In this document: in pieces, positions 16,848 to 25,481 of the stretch
How positions within the stretch are numbered: the first letter of the stretch is position 1
Layout of the letters: each line of letters begins with the position of its first letter
Assembly (NCBI GenBank): GCA_945913285.1
Contig: CAMEDD010000001.1
Coordinates: 119,172 to 183,171 of the forward strand
Reading direction: 5' to 3'
Origin: Candidatus Sulfopaludibacter sp. SbA3
Lineage (GTDB): Bacteria; Pseudomonadota; Alphaproteobacteria; Caulobacterales; Hyphomonadaceae
Length of the DNA: 64,000 nt
The notes under the pieces: generated by a model
What the model was told of the DNA's origin: nothing
The model's input: only the letters and a program-made list of their open reading frames with translations
The model's database searches: none
Program-made: the position numbers and the translations under genes

Positions 16848-19166
16848 CTAACGGCCCCCGCCACCTGTTGGAGCCGCCGGTATGCCGGCAAGATTCAGCA
16901 ATCCGGCGCCGCACGGCCGCGAACACATGTCCGGACTGCCCGGCACGGCGGTCGTCCCCGGATACTGACTGCAGAGACCGGAGCATTGCAAAGGCTGACG
17001 CGGATCGAGCGCCCCGCGCAACGTCGCGATCAACTCGTCCTTGGTGGCCGAAGGCGTGCGCGCCTTGAGTAGCGCCAGCGCTGCCGAAACATGCGGCGCG
17101 GCCATGCTGGTGCCCTGCTCGTAGGCATAGTTGCAGCTTGCGACGCCCTGGCCCGTGACCGGGTCAAAACAATTAGTCGCCGCTTTCGTGGACAGCACGC
17201 CGTCCGGCTTGCCGTCGCCATTATCGTCCCGCGTCAGGTCCCCGCCCGGCGCCAGCAGCATCACTTCCGCGCCGTAGTTCGAATACGGCGTCAGCTGTCC
17301 GCGCGCATCACTCGCCGCAACCGTCACCACATTCCGGCACCCGGCGGGCGCATAGAAGCTCGTGGCCATGCGCGCATTACCCGCAGCCGAGACGACAATC
17401 GCGCCGCGCTCCGTCACCGAGTCGATAGCGTCCTGCAAAGAGGCCGGGCAGGCACCGAGCAGGCCGATCGACAGGTTGATGACATCGGCCGGGTTCTCGT
17501 TCCACTCTTCCGTTCCGCCCGGACCTTCGGCCGGGATCAGGCCGGCGGCCCAGCGGATCGCGTCGTTGATGTCCGACAGCCGTCCACCGCACTTGCCCAG
17601 CGCCCGCACGGGCACGATGCGCACATTCCACGCCCCGCCGGCCACACCCGCGCCATTATCGGTCGCCGCCGCACCGACGGTTCCAGCCACGTGGGTGCCG
17701 TGGAAACTGTCTGCAGCATTCGCCTTGGTCGGATCGCACATGTCGCCCGGATCATCGGCGTTGCTGTCGCGCCCGTCACCGTCATTGCCCATGCGCGGAT
17801 CGGACACCATGTCCCAGCCCGGCATGATGTTCGGCGATCCAGCGATATCCGGGTGCGCCATCTGCAAGCCGGTATCGACGACTGCAACCACAACGCTGCG
17901 CGAACCGGTCGTGCCCTGGCGGTTCCAGAAGGTTTCAAACCCGGCGCCGCCCGCCGAGCGGTCATCGGCCGTGCCCTGGTCCCGGAAGTGCCATTGCAGC
18001 GACCAGAGCGGATCGTTGGGCCTGAACGTCGCCGGCTGTGTGGGCGTATTCGTGCCGCCTGTGGTTCCCGTCCCAGTACCCGCCGTCGTGTCCGGCTGGG
18101 GTGCATCCTTGTTGCGGCGCACGAACTGGTTCTGGAAAATGAAGTCCGGCTCGACATATTCGAACTGGCCGGACGCCCTGAGGTCGCGCACCACACAGGC
18201 CGTCGCGAGCGCCAGATCACCCACCACGTCGGCAGGCTGTATCTCATCAGTACACTTGGCGCTGTCGGCCCGCGCGAGGAAGGACGCCGGATCAGTAACC
18301 GGGCCTTTGAACTGTGTTGGGCTCGCGCCGTCCGGACCGATCTGGATGACCATCTGACCTTCGCGCGACAGCGCGACCGCGCCGCCCATGTTGTACTTGC
18401 TCATCGTGTCGGCCATCACGCTGTTGGCGTCGATCTGCGCTTTCAGCGTCTCGCGAACGAGCGGCGCGCGGCGGGCGAGCTTGCGGATCTCCGCTTTCTC
18501 CTCCGCCGGCAGCGCCTTGAACTCTTGGCGCGTCATCTTCTTGAGGCGGCCCGCCAGAGGCGGCTCGTCGAGCACCAGCTGGTCGACTTCCTTGTCGGCG
18601 GCTGCGATCGATTTCTCGGTTTTGGCGACGGCACGCGGGTCGATCATGATCGTGGGGAGGACCTGTTCCACCTGCAGGATGTCCCCGGCCACTTCACGCG
18701 AGGTGGCATTCTCGGGCGCCGACGCAGGCGCGGATTCCGGTATGTCGCCGGCAGCGGCCTCTTCCTCGTAATAGTATTCTTCCTCGAAATACTCGATTTC
18801 TTCAGCCGACATCGCCGTGTCTTCAACCGCCATCGCGGCGGTCGGCGCAATATCGATCGGCTTGGCGATGATCGAGCCGATGGCGAACATCGGGCGTTCT
18901 TCGTCGTCGACCACAAACTCGGCCATCACGGTCCCGGCCAGCGCGCGGTCTGCCATTGACGCCGCCTGGAGGTTGCGGAGGCTTTCATCCACGATGGTGT
19001 CGCCGCTGACCTGGCCGGCCGATGCCTCGGCAATTTCCTTGGCCCGGCTCACCCGGTCGCCGATCTGGTCACACCCTGCCAGCATCACCCCGCCCGCCAG
19101 CGCGGACATCAATACCCAGCCCAACCGCAGGTCTGTCGGTCGTTTCAACATGTTGGTGGTCCCCAT
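16848..19166 (-). CDS. Subtilisin-family (S8) serine protease lipoprotein
   Basis: A 772-residue exported protease. The signal peptide ends in lipobox LAGC. Then come a helical acidic region (including IEYFEEEYYYEEE near residue 125), a propeptide ending FEYVEPDFI (about 333-341), a Pro/Thr/Gly linker and the catalytic domain. The triad is complete: Asp431 in VVDTG, His489 in HGTHVAGT, Ser687 in GTSMAAPH, with the oxyanion-type SAAGNA segment between. Acidic NDGDGRDSNADD and DNGDGKPDG loops look calcium-binding. The start may be the second Met (MLKRPTD), which has the better signal-peptide shape. First gene of the four-gene cassette. Confidence 0.92.
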   Translation of the reverse strand: MGTTNMLKRPTDLRLGWVLMSALAGGVMLAGCDQIGDRVSRAKEIAEASAGQVSGDTIVDESLRNLQAASMADRALAGTVMAEFVVDDEERPMFAIGSIIAKPIDIAPTAAMAVEDTAMSAEEIEYFEEEYYYEEEAAAGDIPESAPASAPENATSREVAGDILQVEQVLPTIMIDPRAVAKTEKSIAAADKEVDQLVLDEPPLAGRLKKMTRQEFKALPAEEKAEIRKLARRAPLVRETLKAQIDANSVMADTMSKYNMGGAVALSREGQMVIQIGPDGASPTQFKGPVTDPASFLARADSAKCTDEIQPADVVGDLALATACVVRDLRASGQFEYVEPDFIFQNQFVRRNKDAPQPDTTAGTGTGTTGGTNTPTQPATFRPNDPLWSLQWHFRDQGTADDRSAGGAGFETFWNRQGTTGSRSVVVAVVDTGLQMAHPDIAGSPNIMPGWDMVSDPRMGNDGDGRDSNADDPGDMCDPTKANAADSFHGTHVAGTVGAAATDNGAGVAGGAWNVRIVPVRALGKCGGRLSDINDAIRWAAGLIPAEGPGGTEEWNENPADVINLSIGLLGACPASLQDAIDSVTERGAIVVSAAGNARMATSFYAPAGCRNVVTVAASDARGQLTPYSNYGAEVMLLAPGGDLTRDDNGDGKPDGVLSTKAATNCFDPVTGQGVASCNYAYEQGTSMAAPHVSAALALLKARTPSATKDELIATLRGALDPRQPLQCSGLCSQYPGTTAVPGSPDMCSRPCGAGLLNLAGIPAAPTGGGGR

Positions 19167-19234
19167 GCGATTGCCAATGAATGCCCCAGCCCCATAGGTT
19201 AACGCTGTGATGAGATTATGACGAGGATAAGGCT

Positions 19235-20050
19235 GTGTCCAATCCCTTGAAAGCGGCGGAACGCCTTTTGACCGAGAATATCCGGATTGAGTTCACCCCG
19301 CCGCTGGCCGAGATCATCCTTTACCAGCCGCAGCGCCGGAATGCCTTGTCACAGGACATGTGGGCGGCGCTGCCCGCGCGGATCGCCGAAGCGAACGCCC
19401 ATCCGGACGTGAAAGTGATCCTGCTGCACGGCGGCGGAAACGGCGTGTTTGCCGCTGGCGCCGATATCTCCGAATTCCCGGTCATCTACGCCGCGCCCGA
19501 GGCCGCGCGCGCGTCCGGGCGGATCATCGAACAGGCGCTCGGTGCCATCGAAGCCAGCGCCAAGCCCGTGATCGCCGCGATCGAAGGCGCCTGCATCGGC
19601 GGCGGCGTCAGCCTCGCGGTCGCGGCGGACCTGCGCATTTCAACTTCCACCGCCTCGCTCGGCATAACACCTGCGCGGCTCGGACTTGTTTATCCTCCTG
19701 CCGACATTTTGCGCCTCGTCCGCCTCGTCGGACCCGGCACCGCCAAACGCCTCCTCTTTACCGGCCGCATTTTTTCCAGCACCGAAGCGCACGCGATGGG
19801 CCTCGTGGACGAAATCACAGAGGACGCCGGCATCCTGCCCGCGGCCCGCGCACTGGCGCTCGAGATCGCAGCGCAATCGCAATGGTCCGTACGCGCCACA
19901 AAACGTCTGATGCGCAGCTTCGAGGAGGGGCTTGCGGCGGACGCGCCTGAGGCCACCGAGCTGTTTGTCGAAGGCTTCGCCAATCCAGACTTCGCCGAAG
20001 GCGTCAGCGCCTTTCTCGGCAAGCGCAAACCCGAATGGCGGGTGAAGTGA
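19235..20050 (+). CDS. Enoyl-CoA hydratase/isomerase family protein
   Basis: A 271-residue crotonase-fold protein. The CoA/oxyanion segments FAAGADISEF and IEGACIGGGVSLAVAADLRI are clear, followed by the LGLVYPPADILRL helix. The usual second catalytic Glu position is Pro-Pro here, which points to an isomerase/hydratase variant rather than a standard FadB-type hydratase. It starts with GTG behind an AGGATAAGG site and overlaps the CoA-transferase-like gene downstream, so both probably act on one acyl-CoA route. Confidence 0.86.
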   Translation: MSNPLKAAERLLTENIRIEFTPPLAEIILYQPQRRNALSQDMWAALPARIAEANAHPDVKVILLHGGGNGVFAAGADISEFPVIYAAPEAARASGRIIEQALGAIEASAKPVIAAIEGACIGGGVSLAVAADLRISTSTASLGITPARLGLVYPPADILRLVRLVGPGTAKRLLFTGRIFSSTEAHAMGLVDEITEDAGILPAARALALEIAAQSQWSVRATKRLMRSFEEGLAADAPEATELFVEGFANPDFAEGVSAFLGKRKPEWRVK

Positions 20051-21291
20051 CACCGCTCGCCGCCCTCCGTTCGTTTCGGGCGAGCCTGCCGGCGCGCGCG
20101 CGCCTCTATGTCGGCGGCTGCAGCGGCGAACCGCTGGGGATCGCCGAGGCTTTCCGCGCTGCGCCGGACCTTGCCGCCGGGCTCACCTTCGTGGGCCAAT
20201 GGGTGCCTGGGTTGAATGCCACCGACTGGGCGAGCCTCAGCCCGCACGCGCAAGCCGAAACTACCTTTCTCGCGCCCGCTCTTCGCCCGTCCTTCGAGGC
20301 GGGCCGCACTCGCATCCTGCCGATGACCTATTTCCAGTCCTGGGACTGGCTCTGCCACGCGCCGCTCGACGGCGCTGTGCTTCTGGTCTCTCCTCCGGAT
20401 CAGGAGGGAAATGTCAGTCTTGGCGTCAGCCCGGATTTCGGCCCTGCCCTCCTCGCCCGCACGGACCTGCCCCTCCTTGCGCTGATTAATCCCGAGATGC
20501 CGGCCCCGCGCCACAGCGTGAAGGCGCCGCTCAGTCGTTTCATATGGATTGCCGAAGAGGCGCGGCCGCTCGCCTCCGCCCCGCCCTCTCCGCTCGCCCC
20601 GGCCTTCACAGCCATCGCCGGCCATATCGCGGGCCTGGTGCAAGCCGGGGCCGCGCTGCAGTTCGGCATCGGCAATGTGCAGCAGGCCGCGCTCACCGCC
20701 CTCGCCGGGCGCAAGGGCCTGTCAGTCTGGTCCGGCATCGTCTCCGATCCCGTGCTGGGCATGCTGGACGCCGACCCTGCCCTGCCCATCACCACCGGCG
20801 TCGCCGTCGGCACCGAAGCGCTCTACCGCCGCCTGGCGGACGAGCCCCGCGTGCGTTTCCTGCCTGTGTGCGAGACCCATAATATCGCACGGCTCGCCGC
20901 CCTGCGCCGTTTCACCGCCATCAACTCGGTTCTTGAAGTCGACCTCTTCGGCCAGGCGAATGCCGAGTTCATACGCGGACGGCAGGTCTCCGGAACCGGT
21001 GGGCTGACGGATTTCCTGCGCGGCGCACGCGCCTCTCAGGGCGGCATCGGCATCACGGCGCTGGTCTCGACCGCTGCGGGCGGCGCCGTCAGCCGCATCG
21101 TCCCGCAGCTTGCCCCGGATGCCACCAGCGTCGCCCGTGCCGACATGGACGTGGTGATCACCGAACACGGCAGCGCCCATTTGCGCGGCCTGGATCTCGA
21201 CGCCCGGGCCGAGGCCCTCATCGCCGTCGCCGACCCCGCGCACCAAGATGCCCTTGCCAACGCCTGGGACGACATGCGCGGCAAGATGTGA
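20047..21291 (+). CDS. Acetyl-CoA hydrolase/CoA-transferase family protein
   Basis: About 414 residues with the N- and C-terminal CoA-transferase domains. The segment INSVLEVDLFGQANAE carries the Glu expected to form the glutamyl-CoA intermediate, and GTGGLTDFLRGA, VVITEHGSAHLRGL and ERA-like ARAEALI are the C-terminal signature. It would exchange or hydrolyse CoA thioesters. GTG within a GTGA overlap is preferred because GGCGGG precedes it; an ATG at 20035 (MAGEVTP) is the alternative. Confidence 0.85.
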   Translation: MTPLAALRSFRASLPARARLYVGGCSGEPLGIAEAFRAAPDLAAGLTFVGQWVPGLNATDWASLSPHAQAETTFLAPALRPSFEAGRTRILPMTYFQSWDWLCHAPLDGAVLLVSPPDQEGNVSLGVSPDFGPALLARTDLPLLALINPEMPAPRHSVKAPLSRFIWIAEEARPLASAPPSPLAPAFTAIAGHIAGLVQAGAALQFGIGNVQQAALTALAGRKGLSVWSGIVSDPVLGMLDADPALPITTGVAVGTEALYRRLADEPRVRFLPVCETHNIARLAALRRFTAINSVLEVDLFGQANAEFIRGRQVSGTGGLTDFLRGARASQGGIGITALVSTAAGGAVSRIVPQLAPDATSVARADMDVVITEHGSAHLRGLDLDARAEALIAVADPAHQDALANAWDDMRGKM

Positions 21292-21292
21292 T

Positions 21293-21310
21293 GCAGCGCT
21301 TCGCCGCTGC
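21293..21310. terminator. Possible hairpin between convergent genes
   Basis: GCAGCG and CGCTGC form a 6-bp stem with a CTTCGC loop in the 33-base gap between the CoA-transferase and the convergent phosphoesterase. There is no T-run, so intrinsic termination is uncertain. Confidence 0.3.
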
Positions 21311-21324
21311 GCCTGCGGCTGCGC

Positions 21325-22149
21325 TTAGCTTTCGGGCACCTGCGGGCTGAGACGCCCGCCGATCCGGATCGGCTCGATGCGCACGGCAAGGCCGGTGCGG
21401 TCATCGGTTTCGATATAGGCGCCGCAGAGTGTACCTTCGCCGAGCGCGGGCTGGTAGCGCTCGCCGGGCAGCTGCGACTGGAAGCGGTACAGTGAGCCTT
21501 CCTTCTGCATGCCGATGACCGAGTCATAATCGCCGCACATTCCGGCATCGGTCTGGTAGGCCGTGCCGCCGTTGAGGATCATCGTGTCGGCCGTCGGCAC
21601 ATGCGTGTGGCTGCCGACCACGAGGCTCGCGCGGCCATCACAGTGATGGCCCATCGCCATCTTCTCTGAGGTCGCCTCGCCGTGCATGTCGACGATGATC
21701 GCGTCTGCCACCGCGCCGAGCGGCATCTGGTCGAGCGCCAGATCCGCCGCCGCAAACGGGCAGGCGAGCGACTGGCGCATGAATACATTGCCTTGCAGCT
21801 GGATCACGCCAACCCGGCGCCCGTCCGGCAGGGTGAACAGCTGCGCGCCTTTGCCGGGCGCGCGCGCAGCCGGCGGATAGTTCAGCGGGCGCAGCAAGCG
21901 CGGTTCGCGTTCGATATAGGTCAAGGCCTCGCGCTGGTCCCAGGCATGATCGCCCAGTGTCAGGCAATCGGCCCCCGCGGCGAAGAATTCCTCGGCGATC
22001 TGGCTGGTGAGGCCGAAGCCGCCCGCCGCATTCTCCCCGTTCACCACGACGAAATCGAGCCTGAGGCGCGCCTTCAGGCCCGGCAGGTGCGACTGCACCG
22101 CGCTGCGGCCAGGTTTTCCGACGACATCTCCGAAAAAGGCGAGTTTCAT
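21325..22149 (-). CDS. TIGR00282/YmdB-type metallophosphoesterase
   Basis: A 274-residue enzyme of the YmdB family (in Bacillus a 2',3'-cyclic nucleotide phosphodiesterase affecting development). Metal-binding segments are FFGDVVGKPGR, VVNGENAAGGFGL, LGDHAWDQRE, IVDMHGEATSEK and VGSHTHVPTAD. Canonical members read GNH where this protein has GDH; Asp can still ligate metal. The start at MKLAFFGD is preferred to the Met two codons earlier. The gene stands alone between convergent and co-directional neighbours. Confidence 0.9.
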   Translation of the reverse strand: MKLAFFGDVVGKPGRSAVQSHLPGLKARLRLDFVVVNGENAAGGFGLTSQIAEEFFAAGADCLTLGDHAWDQREALTYIEREPRLLRPLNYPPAARAPGKGAQLFTLPDGRRVGVIQLQGNVFMRQSLACPFAAADLALDQMPLGAVADAIIVDMHGEATSEKMAMGHHCDGRASLVVGSHTHVPTADTMILNGGTAYQTDAGMCGDYDSVIGMQKEGSLYRFQSQLPGERYQPALGEGTLCGAYIETDDRTGLAVRIEPIRIGGRLSPQVPES

Positions 22150-22238
22150 GGGCAAAAGCCTATGCGCCCGGATGGCAGCAAAGAAAAGGGCGCGGAAGCC
22201 GCAGCCGCCGCGCCCTTCAATGTTGGCAGAAACCCGCC

Positions 22239-23996
22239 TTACTTGTTGCCAGCGGAGAAGCCGAGCGATTCCTTGGTCAGTTTCTTCTCAGGATCGGACG
22301 CTGCGTCAGCGAATGCCTGCGCCTTGACCGGCGTTTTGGGCGCCAGCGAGATCGTCAGCGTTTTCGGGTCGTTGACGAAGCTCGAGAGCGCCTGAGCAAG
22401 TTCGGTCACCACCGCCGGATCGATCCCGGTGCCGGACGCCACCATCGGTGCCATGGCGAACACGCCGGAGAGCTGGCTGCGCACGGCGGCCGGATCTTCG
22501 CCCGACTGGGCGGCATAGGCATTGATGGCGCGGTTGACGATGCCGTCATCGTCGAGCGAGAGCTCGACCTGGTGGACCACAAGGCTATCCATCACGGTAT
22601 TGAGCATCGCTCCCGGGTCGGCCGTTTCATCGAGCGACTGGGCCTGCGCAGCGGCGATCGCTTTGGTGCCAGCATACTTGGCCGACAGGTCCAGCTTGAA
22701 GCCTTCATCCAGCCTCCAGTAGTTCTTGCCTTTGACGAGCGTCACAAGATCCGCATCCGGATCATAGAGGGACTCGCCCTGGGCGGAGAAGGCCAGCTTC
22801 TCGAAGCCCATCGTTGCGAGGGCGGCGGCAAACTGCTCACCGTCCGGATTGTCGCGGGCGGCCACGGTAATGCTGAACGGGTTTGTCACCACCTTCGTGG
22901 CCCGGCCCTGCTTGTCGCGCGAGACCGTCGATCCGAGCGACGGCATGTCAACGCTGGCACCGGCCACATCGGCCTTCAGGGCCTTGAGGCTGATGACATC
23001 ATAGCCGGGATTGGCTGGGTCGGCTTCAATCGCCGAGATCAGCGAGGTGGGGTCGCCCCCGGCATTCGCGCCGCTGGCGACGGCCTTGCTGATGAGACCG
23101 TAATCGATGCCCTTCACGCCGAAGCCTTCGAGCGAAACTTTCACGTCCGAACCGGCCGCTTCGAGGAAATCGAATTTCAGGTTGGAGATGCCCATCAGGC
23201 CGGCGGCCTCTTCCTTGAGGTCGGAGACGTACATCGAATCGACCGTGAACGTGCCCTTGCCGCTGGCATCGGACATGCTGAAGTTCACGCCGCCGATCGA
23301 CCAACGGTCAAACGCGAGCGCCGTGCCTTCGGGGAACGGCGCCGGTTCGCCCTTGCCGAGGAGGCTCGCCACCCAGGCGGCCGTTTCCGGCGACGGGTTC
23401 ACGAGTTCAATGGTCGCAATCTTGCCGGTGCCCTGGTCTTCCGAACCGGCCGCCGGGGTGACGGTCACATCGGACAGTTTCATCAGCGCGAAGTTCGCCT
23501 TGCCATCGAACACGCCGAGGCCGTCGAATTCGAGCTTGGCGGCCTTGATGAGCGGCGGTTCGGACGCGGCGGTCGCCGGCGTCTGCATTTCGGCGCGCAG
23601 GGTATCGAGCGTTGTGCCCGAGCCATCATCGGCCGTACCATCGCCGTCCGCGTCCATGAACGAGAAAATCTGGGTCAGCTCTTCGTCCGACGGGCTGGCC
23701 GGCGCGCCGTCTCCTGCCAGTTCTGGCGCCGAAAGGGTCACGTCGTTGAAGACGGCCTTGTCGCCGTCCACGTTGCTGCCCGTAAAGCTAAGCCGGCCTG
23801 CGCCGGACTCAGACAGGTAGAGAGCGGCGAGCGCCTCCCCGGCGGTAGCTGGATCTCCTTTCCGAAGCGAGACCTTCGGCAATTCGTCCGCGTCGAATAC
23901 AACCGACGCGGGAGTGCCGCCGCCGGCTGCCTTGTCTTTCTGCCCACAGCCCGTAAGCAATGTAAGCGCGATCATGCCCGTGAGCAGATATTTCAT
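22239..23996 (-). CDS. Large hypothetical lipoprotein
   Basis: A 585-residue exported protein with lipobox LTGC. An acidic loop near residue 110 reads MDADGDGTADDGSG, an EF-hand/dockerin-like DxDxDG calcium site. The rest is repeated beta-rich segments of the type 'GVFDGKANFALMKLSDV', with AsmA-like or DUF945-like flavour, but I cannot assign a family. The start is fixed by the signal peptide and a GAGGGA site upstream. It is divergent from the YgjP-type gene by 53 bases. Confidence 0.8.
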   Translation of the reverse strand: MKYLLTGMIALTLLTGCGQKDKAAGGGTPASVVFDADELPKVSLRKGDPATAGEALAALYLSESGAGRLSFTGSNVDGDKAVFNDVTLSAPELAGDGAPASPSDEELTQIFSFMDADGDGTADDGSGTTLDTLRAEMQTPATAASEPPLIKAAKLEFDGLGVFDGKANFALMKLSDVTVTPAAGSEDQGTGKIATIELVNPSPETAAWVASLLGKGEPAPFPEGTALAFDRWSIGGVNFSMSDASGKGTFTVDSMYVSDLKEEAAGLMGISNLKFDFLEAAGSDVKVSLEGFGVKGIDYGLISKAVASGANAGGDPTSLISAIEADPANPGYDVISLKALKADVAGASVDMPSLGSTVSRDKQGRATKVVTNPFSITVAARDNPDGEQFAAALATMGFEKLAFSAQGESLYDPDADLVTLVKGKNYWRLDEGFKLDLSAKYAGTKAIAAAQAQSLDETADPGAMLNTVMDSLVVHQVELSLDDDGIVNRAINAYAAQSGEDPAAVRSQLSGVFAMAPMVASGTGIDPAVVTELAQALSSFVNDPKTLTISLAPKTPVKAQAFADAASDPEKKLTKESLGFSAGNK

Positions 23997-24049
23997 ATTT
24001 GGTCCCTCAAATGGTGCTGGCCGCGTGCGACCTGACAGGTGTTGTATAC

Positions 24050-24769
24050 ATGCGTTTGAATGATGGCCAGACCGTGACATTGCGTGCCGCCGGCGGACAC
24101 CGGGTCAAGGTGCGGCTGGAGGTTAACGCAAAGGCTCGCCGCCTTATCATTCGCCTGGATGAACGCCGCCGCGAAGCGGTGGCCGTGGCGCCCACCAGCC
24201 GCCAGATAGACGCGGCAGCCGCCTTTGCAGCCGAACGGGTCGACTGGATTTCCTCGCGCCTGCAGCACCTGCCCGAGGTGACGCTGTTCGAGGACGGCCA
24301 GACGATCAAGTACCGGGGCGAGGACTGTCTGATTTCGCTCGACGGCGAGGGCCGGACGGCCCGAATTCACGCCGGCGAACCCCGTATTCTCTCTGTTCCC
24401 GGCGATCCCGAGACGACCGAAGCCCGCGTCGTGAGGTTCATGAAAAAGCAGGCGAAAGCTGACCTCACCAAGACCGTCACGCGTCATTGCGAGACGCTGC
24501 GGGTCAGCTTCAAGGGAATCTCGGTAAAGGACACCCGCTCGCGCTGGGGATCGTGCACGGCAGACGGCCAGCTGGCCTTTTCCTGGCGGCTGATCATGGC
24601 GCCGCCCGCAGTGCTGGACTACGTGGCCGCCCACGAGTGCGCGCACCTGAAGGAAATGAACCATTCTGCAAAATTCTGGGCGCATGTCGCCCGCTGCTGC
24701 CCGGACTGGCAACGTCAGCGTGCATGGCTGCGCCTGCACGGCACCGAGCTTCAGGCCGCCGGCGAATAA
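24050..24769 (+). CDS. YgjP/SprT-like zinc metallopeptidase (M48-like, DUF45)
   Basis: A 239-residue soluble protein. The zinc motif HECAH (His195, Glu196, His199) lies in AAHECAHLKEMNHSAKFW, with the distal His in NHS. The preceding DTRSRWGSCTADGQLAFSWRL is the YgjP signature. Such proteins are predicted DNA-associated or restriction-linked metallopeptidases; no restriction genes are adjacent here. The start MRLNDGQ is chosen over longer frames that run into the divergent lipoprotein's ribosome site. Confidence 0.87.
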   Translation: MRLNDGQTVTLRAAGGHRVKVRLEVNAKARRLIIRLDERRREAVAVAPTSRQIDAAAAFAAERVDWISSRLQHLPEVTLFEDGQTIKYRGEDCLISLDGEGRTARIHAGEPRILSVPGDPETTEARVVRFMKKQAKADLTKTVTRHCETLRVSFKGISVKDTRSRWGSCTADGQLAFSWRLIMAPPAVLDYVAAHECAHLKEMNHSAKFWAHVARCCPDWQRQRAWLRLHGTELQAAGE

Positions 24770-24783
24770 TCCGTGTCAAGACG

Positions 24784-24807
24784 ATTTTCCGCCTCGGCGG
24801 CGAAAAT
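24784..24807 (+). terminator. Probable intrinsic terminator
   Basis: ATTTTCCGCC and GGCGGCGAAAAT pair (with a small bulge) and are followed by ATATTTCT. It lies between the metallopeptidase and a convergent gene and could serve both. The tight loop makes the call tentative. Confidence 0.45.
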
Positions 24808-24872
24808 ATATTTCTCCCGCCACAGACGAATTCAAAATTCAAACTCAGCTACACGCGAGCCCAGTCCAGAGT

Positions 24873-25415
24873 TCAATCTTCGGACTTGATGACCCACTGC
24901 GCCTGGCTCGGTTCGTCCAGAAGACCGAACCCGATCGCCCGCGTGCCATAGGCGCCGACCCGGTAGCTTTCGATATTCTCTTCAAACCAGCCCAGGATGT
25001 ACTTGTAGATGTGCGCAAAGAAGGGCTCAGCGTCACCCTCTTCGATGGGCAGAGCAAACGTGTAGCTGGAGCCGTCCTCGATCCCCGCCACAAACGCGTC
25101 ACCCGTCTTGCGGCATTCGACGCGCAGTCGCAGCCAGTCGGCCCGGCGCGAGACGCGAAAGGCCAGCCCGAAGGCGACCGGCCCCAGCGGGCGAAAACCG
25201 CGCGGCGGGATCGAGAACGCCTCATCCCCATAAGCGCGCGGCTCGAAAGGCCCGGCAGGCGGTACGAGGTGCACGCAGATGCCATCCGGCGCGCCGATAT
25301 AGTCGCAAAGCCCGCCGCGAACATCTTCGGCGAGGCGCCGGATGCGGCTGTAATTCTCCTCGGCGAGCGCCTGGTAGGTGTCGACGGTCTTGATCAGCTC
25401 TTCGAAACGGGACAT
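24873..25415 (-). CDS. Conserved hypothetical protein
   Basis: A 180-residue soluble protein with no signal peptide or membrane segment. The N-terminus is helical (MSRFEELIKTVDTYQALAEE) and the rest mixed alpha/beta. No family recognised. The start is placed at MSRFEEL; the seven upstream codons are not needed. Codon use and GC match its neighbours, so it is likely a resident gene. Confidence 0.7.
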   Translation of the reverse strand: MSRFEELIKTVDTYQALAEENYSRIRRLAEDVRGGLCDYIGAPDGICVHLVPPAGPFEPRAYGDEAFSIPPRGFRPLGPVAFGLAFRVSRRADWLRLRVECRKTGDAFVAGIEDGSSYTFALPIEEGDAEPFFAHIYKYILGWFEENIESYRVGAYGTRAIGFGLLDEPSQAQWVIKSED

Positions 25416-25481
25416 GCGCGCGGCGCCTTGCTGCAAGGAAACGGGAGGAGGCTAGACCGGAACGTCGCTGCCTTCAAACTT

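Noticed and set aside
17091..18959. Long plus-strand frame (622 codons) across the S8 protease
   Set aside because: It is antisense to a protease with full catalytic triad, is Arg/His/Gly-rich with no domain, and arises from high GC at third positions.
22572..24035. Plus-strand frame of 487 codons opposite the large lipoprotein
   Set aside because: Composition is Arg/His/Gly-rich without motifs; the minus strand has a signal peptide, a good ribosome site and structured sequence.
24050..24769. YgjP-type peptidase as part of a restriction-linked defence island
   Set aside because: No restriction, methylase or other defence genes adjoin it.
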